DNA from: Climacium dendroides
Taxonomy: Eukaryota; Streptophyta; Bryopsida; Hypnales; Climaciaceae
DNA: 64,000 bases
Assembly (NCBI GenBank): GCA_950106755.1
Contig: OX467092.1
Span: 26,240,582 to 26,304,581, forward strand
Direction of reading: 5' to 3'
In this document: positions 10,711-20,218 of the stretch, in pieces
How the letters are laid out: each line of letters begins with the position of its first letter
Position numbering within the stretch: position 1 is the stretch's first letter
Translations under genes and position numbers: made by a program
The notes under the pieces: model-generated
What the model was told of the DNA's origin: nothing
Seen by the model: the letters and a program-made list of their open reading frames with translations, nothing else
The model's database searches: none

Positions 10711-13700
10711 CTCCCACTTTGTTTGTTGCCAAACAATGTCAAACCCATCTCCTTGCGAAGAACTTCATGTCGGGGCTTGCCAAGTGCCTTTGTAAGCACA
10801 TCGGCCACCATGCGCTCCGTGGAAATGTACTTCATCTCAATCACATCTTCTTCAACCTTCTCACGAATGAAATGGTGTTGTATGTCAATGTGTTTGCTCC
10901 GAGAGTGATGGATGGGATTCTTCACCAAGGCAATGGCGCCTTGATTGTCACACATGATGCGTGTGCTCTTCCCTTGCTCCAATCCCACATCACTCATGAG
11001 TTGCCTTAGCCATATGGCCTCTCTTGTGCATTGGCTAATGGCCATGTACTCCGCCTCGGTGGTAGACAATGCAATGGTGGGTTGTTTCTTGGAATTCCAT
11101 GAAATGGCACCACCTCCAAGTATAAACACATAGCCTGTGGTCGACCTCCTATCCGTTGCATCTCCGGCCCAATCTGCATCACAAAAACCCACTAATGCTA
11201 GGCTCTGGCCGCCAAGTACCAACTTGGCATCCAAAGTTCCTTGGAGGTATCGCATGACCCTCTTCACTGTTGTCGAATGCCTTGGGCCGCTTTTGGCCAT
11301 GTGTTGACTCACCACACTCATGGCAAATGCAAGGTCGGGTCTTGTGGCCACCATAGCATACATCAAGCTCCCCACCGCAGCTTTGTAAGGCACATCTTGC
11401 ATTTCAGCCTTTACACCTTCATACTCTTCATCCGTGAGCTTGGGCATCTTCTCCTTTACATCAAGAGGTGTACCAACGGATTTGCATCCCTCCATATTGA
11501 ATCGCTTCAACACGCCCTCAATGTACTTGCCTTGGCTCATGGTGATGGTGCGGGCCGCCCGGTTCCTTATGAACTCCACTCCAAGACAATAGTGTAACTC
11601 ACCAAGGTCGCTCATGTCATATTGACTCTTCAACATGGCCTTCACTTCCACCATCTTGCTCATTGTGTTGGTCATGATGATCAAGTCATCTACATACACA
11701 ATCACAATCACCAAATACGTACTTGTTTGCTTGATGTAGAGAGAGTGGTCTGCATGACTCCTTTTGTAGCCCTCCCTTGCAAACAATGCATCCACATCCA
11801 TGTACCATGCTCTTCCGGATTGCCTCAACCCATAGATGGCCTTCTTGAGCTTGCACTTGAGGTACTCACGGTCTTCTTGGACAAAGCCCTTAGGCTGGTC
11901 CATGTAGATCACTTCTTCAAGCCCAGGATTGAGAAACGCTGTGATGACATCCATTTGGTGCATTTCCAAATCCATGGTAGCCCCAATACTCGCCATGCAT
12001 CGAATGGTGCAAAACTTGGCCACGGGAGCAAAAGTCTCATTAAAGTCCACCCCTTCAACTTGTGAATACCCCTTGGCTACCAATCTTGCCTTATAACGCA
12101 CAATGTTGCCGGATGCATCTCTCTTGGTGCAAAACATCCACTTGCATCCCACACTTGTACGATCACGAGGAAGAGGAGAAAGTTCCCATGTACCTTTGGC
12201 CATAAGTGAAGTATACTCCTCTTTCATAGCTTGCTCCCACTTGCTTGCATCCAAGCTCTTCATGGCTTCACCCATGTTGCGTGGATCTTCTACACACGCC
12301 ACATTGGCATGCTCCACTTGCTCTTGAGGGAAGATGTGGTTCTTCCACCATTCTCCAAGCGGCCTCCTCTCCCTCGTAGGATATCTTGGCTCCTTGGAGG
12401 CATCTTCCTCCTCGTCTTCAATTGGTGGAGAGCTCGGAGATGGACAACTCTTCTCCTTAGGTGTCGGTGGTGTCTCATCATGGTCCTCATCATCCTTGGG
12501 CATGCTTGGAGATTTGTCCACCTCAATCTTTGGTTCCTCTTTGCTCCCACTTGGACATATCTCCAAAGCATTGGTGTCCCCTTGCTTGTCTTCTACAAAT
12601 GAGACATCGCGACTCTTGATGATCTTCTTGGTCTCCAAACACATGAGTCTATACGCCTTGGAGCCCTCACAATATCCCATAAGCAAACACTTGATGCCCT
12701 TGACATCAAGCTTGGAGCGTTTGGGACTCAAATCCAAGGCATATGCAACGCATCCAAAGATGCGCATGTGCCCAATGTTGGGCCTCTTTCCACTCCATGC
12801 TTCTTGTGGTGTCATCGAAGCTATTGCATTTGTAGGGCACCTATTGCGTGTGTATGCCGCATTTGATACCGCCTCCGCCCAAAGATCATACGTGAGGCCT
12901 TGGGCATGGACCATGGACCGAGCCATCTCCATTAGTGTGCGATTAGCACGCTCCGCCACACCATTTTGTTGCGGAGTGTAAGGGGCTGAAGTTTGGTGTT
13001 GAATACCATGCTCTCTCATAAAAGCCTCAAAGGCCTTGGACATGTATTCCCCACCATTATCCGACCTCAACACCTTCACCTTATGCCCCGACTCATTTTC
13101 CACAAGTACCTTCCATGCTTTGAACTTCTCAAACACCTCACTCTTGCACTTGAGCATGAACACCCATATCTTCCTTGAAAAATCATCAATGAAGGTCAAA
13201 AAATACCTTGCACCACCCATAGAGGTGGTCTTCATGGGGCCACACACATCGGAGTGCACAATCTCCAACACCTTGGTTGCTCTTGTCCCTCCATCGCTTG
13301 GAAATGGTTGCCTTGCTTGCTTGCCTTCAATGCAAGCTTCACACTTCAAATCGCAAGAGCCCTTCTCCACTTGCATGCCTCCCACCATGCTTTGAAGGCT
13401 CTTCACACTCTTCTCATTGAGGTGGCCCAATCTCTTGTGCCATAGCTCCAATGAGTGTTGGTGGAGTGCACCTTGCGCCAAACATGCCTTGCTTGTGCCA
13501 TTCACGCTCTTGAACCTCAAATGATACAAATTGCCCTCTTTTGATGCTGTCACAATCATCTCTCCATTGGGTGCACCCAAAACGCACCCCTTGTTGTTGA
13601 ATTGCACCTTCAAATCTTGTGACACCAACTTGCTCACCGAGAGCAAGTTGGCATGCAACTTGGGCACATGCAACGCATCTTGAATGCGAATGGTCCTCAC

Positions 13701-14681
13701 TTGACCCTTCACCTCTACCTCCACCACGATACACCCCATGCCAATTGCATCCACCATGTTGTTGTCCCCCAAGTACACCTTGCGATTGCTTATGGGAGCA
13801 TAAGTGAGAAATGCTTGCCTATGTGAAGTCATGTGTTGTGTTGCGCCCGAGTCAACAATCCATGTGAACATGTCGGTGTTGTCAAATCCTTCATTGGCCG
13901 CAAATGCAAAGTCCTCCTCCACTTCCTTCACACTTGCCTTGTTTACACTCTCCTTCTTGGGCAACCTACAAAACCGTGCAAGGTGGCCGGGCTTACCACA
14001 ATTGTAGCATGTGCGTGTCTCCTTGCGTGGTTGTGAGCTCCCCCCTTGGCCATACCGTGAGTAGAGTGCTGCCCCTCCTTCTTGGGGCTCATTCTCCTTC
14101 CTCTTGGACACCTCATGCATCAACCTTGCCGTGATGAAGTCAAGAGTGAGCTCCTCCATAGGTCTTGTCTCCAACGCCGTGATGAGATACTCATAAGAAG
14201 GTGGCAAGCTATCAAGCAAAGTCATAACAATGTCACCATCCGTGACAGGAACCTCCAAACAAGCAAGTTGGTCTGCGAACGCCTTCACCTTGTTGATGTG
14301 GTCCAACATGTCCTCGTTCTCTTGCATCTTGCACGTGAAGAATTTGCGTCGAATGAAGAGCATGTTGGACAAGCTCTTGGTCTCATGGATGTTGCAAAGC
14401 ACCTTCCATGCTTCCGCGGGTCCCTTGCATGCTCGCACATGTGCAAGTTGCCTATCCACAAGATTGCAAGCAATCATGGAGAAGGCCTTCTTGACCCTTC
14501 TCTCATAGGACTTCTTGACTTTCACATCCGCATCAGATGTAGGTACCTCCTCCGTGCCTTCTACAATCTCCCACAAGTCCTTTTCGGCCAAGATCATCTC
14601 CATTTTGAACTTCCATAGTCCAAAGTTGTCTCCATTGAACTTGTCGATGACCCTCACGCCATCTCCATCACTAGTGGCCAT
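10692..14681 (-). CDS. copia gag-pol polyprotein, intact, 1329 aa (B2)
   Basis: This is a single-frame Ty1/copia polyprotein. Gag capsid is about residues 1-200 and the CCHC knuckle is C225, C228, H233, C238. The aspartic protease motif DSGA is at 277-280. Integrase has the HHCC site H415, H420, C447, C450 and the triad D478, D541, E577. An acidic linker runs about 695-765. Reverse transcriptase covers about 815-1060, with YVDD at 996-999. Ty1-type RNase H has D1168, E1209 and D1245. The chosen ATG at 14681 starts MATSDGDG, as in B1. There is no gag/pol frameshift, so the Gag:Pol ratio must be set some other way. The last codons pass through the polypurine tract, and the stop lies 19 bp inside the 3' LTR. 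Confidence 0.95.
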   Translation of the reverse strand: MATSDGDGVRVIDKFNGDNFGLWKFKMEMILAEKDLWEIVEGTEEVPTSDADVKVKKSYERRVKKAFSMIACNLVDRQLAHVRACKGPAEAWKVLCNIHETKSLSNMLFIRRKFFTCKMQENEDMLDHINKVKAFADQLACLEVPVTDGDIVMTLLDSLPPSYEYLITALETRPMEELTLDFITARLMHEVSKRKENEPQEGGAALYSRYGQGGSSQPRKETRTCYNCGKPGHLARFCRLPKKESVNKASVKEVEEDFAFAANEGFDNTDMFTWIVDSGATQHMTSHRQAFLTYAPISNRKVYLGDNNMVDAIGMGCIVVEVEVKGQVRTIRIQDALHVPKLHANLLSVSKLVSQDLKVQFNNKGCVLGAPNGEMIVTASKEGNLYHLRFKSVNGTSKACLAQGALHQHSLELWHKRLGHLNEKSVKSLQSMVGGMQVEKGSCDLKCEACIEGKQARQPFPSDGGTRATKVLEIVHSDVCGPMKTTSMGGARYFLTFIDDFSRKIWVFMLKCKSEVFEKFKAWKVLVENESGHKVKVLRSDNGGEYMSKAFEAFMREHGIQHQTSAPYTPQQNGVAERANRTLMEMARSMVHAQGLTYDLWAEAVSNAAYTRNRCPTNAIASMTPQEAWSGKRPNIGHMRIFGCVAYALDLSPKRSKLDVKGIKCLLMGYCEGSKAYRLMCLETKKIIKSRDVSFVEDKQGDTNALEICPSGSKEEPKIEVDKSPSMPKDDEDHDETPPTPKEKSCPSPSSPPIEDEEEDASKEPRYPTRERRPLGEWWKNHIFPQEQVEHANVACVEDPRNMGEAMKSLDASKWEQAMKEEYTSLMAKGTWELSPLPRDRTSVGCKWMFCTKRDASGNIVRYKARLVAKGYSQVEGVDFNETFAPVAKFCTIRCMASIGATMDLEMHQMDVITAFLNPGLEEVIYMDQPKGFVQEDREYLKCKLKKAIYGLRQSGRAWYMDVDALFAREGYKRSHADHSLYIKQTSTYLVIVIVYVDDLIIMTNTMSKMVEVKAMLKSQYDMSDLGELHYCLGVEFIRNRAARTITMSQGKYIEGVLKRFNMEGCKSVGTPLDVKEKMPKLTDEEYEGVKAEMQDVPYKAAVGSLMYAMVATRPDLAFAMSVVSQHMAKSGPRHSTTVKRVMRYLQGTLDAKLVLGGQSLALVGFCDADWAGDATDRRSTTGYVFILGGGAISWNSKKQPTIALSTTEAEYMAISQCTREAIWLRQLMSDVGLEQGKSTRIMCDNQGAIALVKNPIHHSRSKHIDIQHHFIREKVEEDVIEMKYISTERMVADVLTKALGKPRHEVLRKEMGLTLFGNKQSGSVEESE

Positions 14682-15428
14682 GGTTTAGGTCTCCCACTCC
14701 AATGGAAGCCTAAGTGACTCAAATCACTCCAATCAGATCCTTAATGGCCCAATATTCTCACTTTAGACCCCAAATGGCCGAAATCTCTCCAATGCACACT
14801 TAAGTGCTCCAAAACACTTAAATCAGACCCCAAGTGGTCCAAGTCTCTCCAATGCACACTCAAGTGCTCCAAATCTCACCAATGCACACTCTAGTGCTCC
14901 AAAACACTCAATTTAGGCCCCAAGTGGTCCAAGTCACTCCAATGAACACTCTAGGGCTCCAAATTATTCAATTCAGAGCCTAATAAGTCAAAAAAACTCT
15001 CCAAGGTGCACTCAAATGCTCCAATATTCTCAAATCAGACCCTAATGAGTCCAAAACTCTCCTACGTGCACTCAAATGCTCCAATACACTCGAATCAGAC
15101 CCTAATGAGTCCAAACCTCTCCAATGCACACTCAAATGCTCCAAATCACTCCATTGATGTACCAAATGCACAAATCACCCCCTTTGGAGAAAGGGCCAAA
15201 CCCTACCTCCCAATAAGGCTATGAAACACCAAATCAACCCTCTTGAGTGCTCAACAAGTACAATCAACCCTCAAGTAGCACAAATTGACTCAAAAACAAG
15301 AAAATACCTCACCAAATGGTGAAGAGAAATGCTCCAAACGACCCCAAACTCCACTTGCTCCAAGCTCCAATAGTGCTCCACCAACACACCTTCCAATGAG
15401 ATCTCACCTCCAATAGCAACTCACATGA
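14682..15428 (-). repeat. B2 leader with 60-bp tandem repeats
   Basis: The untranslated leader between primer site and gag contains units with CTCAAATGCTCCAA at 15011, 15071 and 15131, an exact 60-bp period. Further related copies with CCAAGTGGTCCAAGT lie at 14830-14950. The same leader is present in B1 at 16207-16952. Confidence 0.83.
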
Positions 15429-15442
15429 GTGGGCCCATAACC
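15429..15442 (-). promoter_or_regulatory. primer binding site, half-tRNA-iMet type (B2)
   Basis: GGTTATGGGCCCAC on the minus strand abuts the LTR end with no gap. It is the same 14-mer as in A0 (3481-3494) and B1 (16953-16966). Confidence 0.82.
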
Positions 15443-15745
15443 TATTGAGAGAAAGAAAACCAAGCCAATATATTCCAATGAAAGGGAACACAAACATGTG
15501 TGAGAAAGGGGTGTCAAGCCCATGCTAGGGGCTGCCCTCTTATACCACTCTTCTACTAAGTGCCATGACTAACCATATGGGACAAAGGTCCTCTAGGAGG
15601 GCTGCCCCTCTCTATAGGCACCACTAGGAGGGCTGCCCCTCTCTAATAGCCCATTGCTTTGGCTACAAACAACACACAACTAAGGTCAGCCCATACTAAG
15701 AGCTCCCACAAACATTCTATGCCAATCTACTCACTTTCTTCAACA
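15443..15745 (-). repeat. B2 5' LTR (303 bp)
   Basis: It appears identical to 10408-10710 over its full length on visual comparison. Confidence 0.95.
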
Positions 15746-16206
15746 GTCATAACAATGTCACCATCCGTGACAGGAACCTCCAAACAAGCAAGTTGGTTTG
15801 CCAATGCCTTCACCTTGTTGATGTGGTCCAACATGTCCTCGTTCTCTTGCATCTTGCACGTGAAGAATTTGCGTCGAATGAAGAGCATGTTGGACAAGCT
15901 CTTGGTCTCATGGATGTTGCAAAGCACCTTCCATGCTTCCGCGGGTCCCTTGCATGCTCGCACATGTGCAAGTTGCCTATCCACAAGATTGCAAGCAATC
16001 ATGGAGAAGGCCTTCTTGACCCTTCTCTCATAGGACTTCTTGACTTTCACATCCGCATCAGATGTAGGTACCTCCTCCATGCCTTCTACAATCTCCCACA
16101 AGTCCTTTTCGGCCAAGATCATCTCCATTTTGAACTTCCATAGTCCAAAGTTGTCTCCATTGAACTTGTCGATGACCCTCACGCCATCTCCATCACTAGT
16201 GGCCAT
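15746..16206 (-). pseudogene. copia gag of B1, 5' part (interrupted)
   Basis: This holds the first 152 codons of the B1 polyprotein (MATSDGDG to DGDIVMT). Reading past the break, the frame enters the B2 LTR and stops after VEESE, so the truncated Gag has the same last residues as the full protein, by coincidence of LTR sequence. It differs from B2 at a few positions (for example EGMEE for EGTEE, KALANQ for KAFADQ). Confidence 0.92.
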
Positions 16207-16952
16207 GGTTTAGGTCTCCCACTCCAATGGAAGCCTAAGTGACTCAAATCACTCCAATCAGATCCTTAATGGCCCAATATTCTCACTTTAGACCCCAAAT
16301 GGCCGAAATCTCTCCAATGCACACTTAAGTGCTCCAAAACACTCAAATCAGACCCCAAGTGGTCCAAGTCTCTCCAATGCACACTCAAGTGCTCCAAATC
16401 TCACCAATGCACACTCTAGTGCTCCAAAACACTCAATTTAGGCCCCAAGTGGTCCAAGTCACTCCAATGAACACTCCAGGGCTCCAAATTATTCAATTCA
16501 GAGCCTAATAAGTCAAAAACTCTCCAAGGTGCACTCAAATGCTCCAATATTCTCAAATCAGACCCTAATGAGTCCAAAACTCTCCTACGTGCACTCAAAT
16601 GCTCCAATACACTCGAATCAGACCCTAATGAGTCCAAACCTCTCCAATGCACACTCAAATGCTCCAAATCACTCCATTGATGTACCAAATGCACAAATCA
16701 CCCCCTTTGGAGAAAGGGCCAAACCCTACCTCCCAATAAGGCTATGAAACACCAAATCAACCCTCTTGAGTGCTCAACAAGTACAATCAACCCTCAAGTA
16801 GCACAAATGGACTCAAAAACAAGAAAATACCTCACCAAAATGGTGAAGAGAAATGCTCCAAACGACCCCAAACTCCACTTGCTCCAAGCTCCAATAGTGC
16901 TCCACCAACACACCTTCCAATGAGATCTCACCTCCAATAGCAACTCACATGA
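16207..16952 (-). repeat. B1 leader with 60-bp tandem repeats
   Basis: It is nearly identical to the B2 leader (14682-15428), with a few indels such as one A more at 16839 and two A fewer near 16517. Confidence 0.83.
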
Positions 16953-16966
16953 GTGGGCCCATAACC
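16953..16966 (-). promoter_or_regulatory. primer binding site (B1)
   Basis: The 14-mer GGTTATGGGCCCAC lies directly inside the 5' LTR of B1. Confidence 0.82.
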
Positions 16967-17238
16967 TATTGAGAGAAAGAAAACCAAGCCAATATATTCC
17001 AATGAAGGGGAACACAAACATGTGTGAGAAAGGGGTGTCAAGCCCATGCTAGGGGCTGCCCTCTTATACCACTCTTCTACTAAGTGCCATGACTAACCAT
17101 ATGGGACAAAGGTCCTCTAGGAGGGCTGCCCCTCTCTAATAGCCCATTGCTTTGGCTACAAACAACACACAACTAAGGTCAGCCCATACTAAGAGCTCCC
17201 ACAAACATTCTATGCCAATCTACTCACTTTCTTCAACA
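16967..17238 (-). repeat. B1 5' LTR (272 bp)
   Basis: It pairs with 6621-6892 and ends at the TTGAC duplication. Confidence 0.92.
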
Positions 17239-17491
17239 TTGACTAACATGTACATATTAGTGTTGACCATGTACATTCAGCCCTAGGTGTAGCATTAGAC
17301 ACTAGGTTAGTCTTAGAATCCATTGGGTATTGCTCATAGTCAAAGGCAGCCCATGAAAGGTAGTTATCCCACATGGTTTGTGGATAACTAGTGAAAGGCT
17401 TCTAGCTTAAGTTCAACCCACTCATGTGGCTTGGTATCTTCCTACCATCTAAGTAAAGCCTTTCTTCATTCATTACTTTGTAATCTCAATA
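17239..17491 (+). repeat. A1 3' LTR, right fragment
   Basis: It continues the LTR begun at 6593 and ends in CTCAATA at 17491. The first five bases are the second TTGAC copy. The next base to the right is already inside the pol gene of A2, so this LTR end marks the outer edge of the A0/A1 composite. Confidence 0.87.
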
Positions 17492-18396
17492 TCACCATGA
17501 GCCAACACAAGTACCTTGAAGAAATTCTCAAGCGCTTCAACATGGAGGAGTGCAAAGCCATAGGTACACCACTTGACACTCATGGGAAGTTGCCCAAGCT
17601 CACGGATGCTGAATTTGAAGACGTGAGGGCTGAAATGCAAGGTGTGCCTTACAAGGCAGCGGTGGGTTGCCTCATGTATGCCATGGTAGCCACAAGGCCT
17701 GATTTGGCCTTTCCGGTGAGTGTGGTGAGTCAACACACGTCCAAGTATGGCCCCAAGCATTGGGCTGCGGTCAAGAGGGTGATGAGGTACCTTCAAGGCA
17801 CACTTGGGCTGAAGTTGCAACTTGGGGGGGCCAATGTGAGTTTGCATGGCTTTTGTGATGCGGATTGGGCGGGCGATGAGGCGGATAGGAGATCCACCAC
17901 CGGTTACGTGTTTATGCTTGGATTGGGTGCCATTACTTGGAATTCCAAGAGGCAGCCCACCATAGCTCTTTCTACAACGGAGGCGGAGTACATGGCCATG
18001 AGCCAATGCACCAAGGAGGCCATTTGGCTAAGGCAACTCTTGGCTGATGTTGGCCTTGTCCAAGAGGGCAGCACACCAATTGGGTGTGACAATCAAGGGG
18101 CCATTGCTTTGGCCAAGAATCCCACCCACCACTCTCGGACGAAGCACATTGATGTGCAACACCATTTCATTCGTGAACGAGTGGAGGCTGAGGTGATTGA
18201 GCTCAAGTATGTGCCTACCCAAGCTATGGTTGCTGATGTGCTGACCAAGGCCCTTGGGAAGCCACAACACCAAAACTTGATTGGGAAGATGGGCCTTGGA
18301 GCCTTTGACCACTCTCAAAGTGGGAGTGTTGAAGAACATGTATATATTAGTGTAGACTATGTACATTCAGCCCTAGGAGTAGCATTAGACTCTTAG
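17492..18396 (+). pseudogene. copia reverse transcriptase C-end and RNase H (A2 remnant)
   Basis: The frame is open from the insertion junction and reads TMSQHKYLEEILKRF, then the RT thumb, then Ty1-type RNase H with GFCDADWAGDEADRRS, STTEAEY and CDNQGAIALAKNP, ending GSVEE inside the LTR. The stop at 18394 is about 70 bp into the LTR. An upstream Met at 17431 lies in the A1 LTR and is not the real start. The missing upstream pol should lie left of the window. Confidence 0.88.
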
Positions 18397-18580
18397 TTAG
18401 TCTTAGAGTCTCTTGGGTATTGCTTGTAGTCAAAGGCAGCCCATTGAGGTTAGTTATCCCATGATGTATGTGGATAACTATGAAAGGCTTCTACCTTATG
18501 TTCAACCCACTCATGGGGTTTGGTATCCTACTACCATCTAAGTAAAGCCTTTCTTCATTCATTACTTTGTAATCTCAATA
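18327..18580 (+). repeat. A2 3' LTR (254 bp)
   Basis: It runs from TGTTGAAGAACATG to CTCAATA. It is related to the A0/A1 LTR but clearly diverged and 22 bp shorter, so A2 is the oldest copia copy here. Flanking DNA begins GATTG at 18581. Confidence 0.87.
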
Positions 18581-18950
18581 GATTGGCCCCTCAAAAAGCA
18601 ATTTGCATTTGCTCTCATAAAATCATCTTGTATGACAACAACAAAAGGTCTTTTCTTGGGATCATCATGTGTTGGGCAATACTCCTGATAGAAAATCACC
18701 TTCCCTTGCTTCTGAAGTTTAATGATTTCTATGTTCGCAGCGTCCCAATCATCTATTCTCGAAGCATCTACAAACAAATAAAAAATATATACAATGAAAT
18801 TATAGGTGACAAATATAAATATAAATATGTATATATGTAAAACTTTGCACTTGAAATAGAAAATGAAGAAAGTACTTACCATTCAATCTCATGAAATATG
18901 AAAGTTGTTCAAACCTCCTTTGGAATTAAGAAGAATCGATACGTTGCACG
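18581..18950 (-). pseudogene. possible MULE/FAR1-like transposase exons cut by A2
   Basis: On the minus strand two coding stretches join over a GT-AG intron at 18768-18879. They read RRFEQLSYFMRLN, then DASRIDDWDAANIEIIKLQ, then PFVVVIQDDFMRANANCF. The last block resembles the stretch just before the first catalytic Asp of MULE-type transposases and FAR1-like proteins (pattern PF-x-VVIQ-x-D-F). The A2 LTR begins directly after it. The family call is from pattern memory only. Upstream coding (18909-19157) is in another frame. Confidence 0.35.
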
Positions 18951-19617
18951 TTCCAAGTCTTCAACTAGAGTTTGTATTTTGGTTTCTTCTTGCATAGATG
19001 CCAATGCAAAGGTAGAAGTGGAAATCATATGCTTCAAATTCTCCACCGCAAATGAAATAACCAATGGATGTACGGGTAGAAACATTTTATCAACCTTTGT
19101 ACATGGATGATGTCCACTATGTTTTGTATGCATGAATATGGTTGCTTCTGAGGACATGTTCGATTCCTCACATCACTTCTCTTTCACTAGAGTCACCATA
19201 ACTTTCATTTGGAACTCACAATCGCATTTCATAGATTTTTTCTTCCTTCTCAATGTTACTACAGGAACATTTTCATTTTTTTTTTCTCTTTCGGGATCTT
19301 TTTTTCCCACCTTGATGGCAACAATAATATGTCACCCTATGATGCTTTGTAAGCATTGTGTAATAAACACAACGTACTACAATGTGAGTCTTACATATTT
19401 AATTAAGTGTGTCATTGAGAAGTTCACAAGGAATTTTGTGAACCTCATTCCAAAGTTGATAAGTAGGACAACATTTGACACAATTGTCAATATAAGATGG
19501 AGAAATACCACCTACCCTTTGATCTGTGCTCCACTTGCTTTATATAGAAGAAGTGGTGGCATGTAGTGATAAATGCTTACTACTAGGATCAATATGGGAG
19601 TTGGACACTACAAATGA

Positions 19618-20218
19618 CTAATTTTCAATAGGAACAACTTCTTTTTGTTTCATGTCATTTGAAGGACAAATGCCAATCCTATCATTGGTTTCTATAATCT
19701 TCAAGCTTTTTTGAAGATTCTCCCATCGCTTTTGAGTGTGGATAACATCATTAATATCTATAGGTCTTCCGTGGCTTGTAAAAAGCAAACGGAAGTTTTT
19801 GTCTACTTCACGAATCTCATGGAAAGTAGGGAACCTCTCCCTTTGTAAACAATCAATCATAAGATCCCCTACTAGCAAGTGTAAAGTCAACAAATTTTGG
19901 GGAAGACTCTACAGGAGCATGATGAAAAGAAGGTTTGGAGAGCTCATCTATAAAATGCAGTAAGCTTGTAGTCTCCAAATTCGAGTTCCATCCACCATCC
20001 CCTTCAAAGATTTCCTCCAAGTCTTCATCACACTCAAAATCAGATTCAAAATCTGACAAATGGAAATAGGCGTCTTCAAAAGTTGAAGAAGAAGTAGATC
20101 CATAATTTCCACAAGCTCCATGAATTATGTCTTCCACTCCTATAACATACTCAAAATCATCTTCATAATCCAAAGGATAGCAACACAAATCTTCATTGAA
20201 GTTGGTGTTTTCTTCCAT
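19618..20218 (-). pseudogene. acidic ORFs, unrecognised, frameshifted pair
   Basis: A 121-codon ORF (20218-19853) begins MEENTNFNEDLCCYPLD and is strongly acidic and aromatic. It overlaps a second frame (19893-19618) with LQRERFPTFHEIREVDKNF and HTQKRWENLQKSLKII. The two probably were one reading frame, or two exons, of the gene whose later exons lie at 18581-19157. I do not recognise a family. If the MULE-like call downstream is right, this could be its N-terminal part. Confidence 0.3.

Larger units (their letters stand above)
10408..15745 (-). mobile_element. copia element B2, complete and probably recent
   Basis: The element is 5338 bp, flanked by 5-bp duplications GTCAT (10403-10407 and 15746-15750). 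LTRs are 303 bp each and appear identical. A half-tRNA primer site, a leader with 60-bp repeats, one intact gag-pol frame and a polypurine tract (AAAGTGGGAG, read on the minus strand, adjacent to 10710) are all present. Nothing needed for an autonomous copia element is visibly missing. Confidence 0.95.
6621..17238 (-). mobile_element. copia element B1, full length, split by B2
   Basis: The two 272-bp LTRs (6621-6892 and 16967-17238) show a single difference by eye, at the AATA/AACA near 6657. The insertion is flanked by TTGAC at 6616-6620 and 17239-17243. Removing B2 (10408-15745) and one GTCAT copy leaves an element of about 5.28 kb. Confidence 0.93.

Noticed and set aside
16..16150. Many antisense ORFs of 60-215 codons opposite the copia polyproteins (for example 12334-12981 plus)
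   Set aside because: They mirror codon bias of the true frame, repeat identically in each copy of the element, and have no domains.
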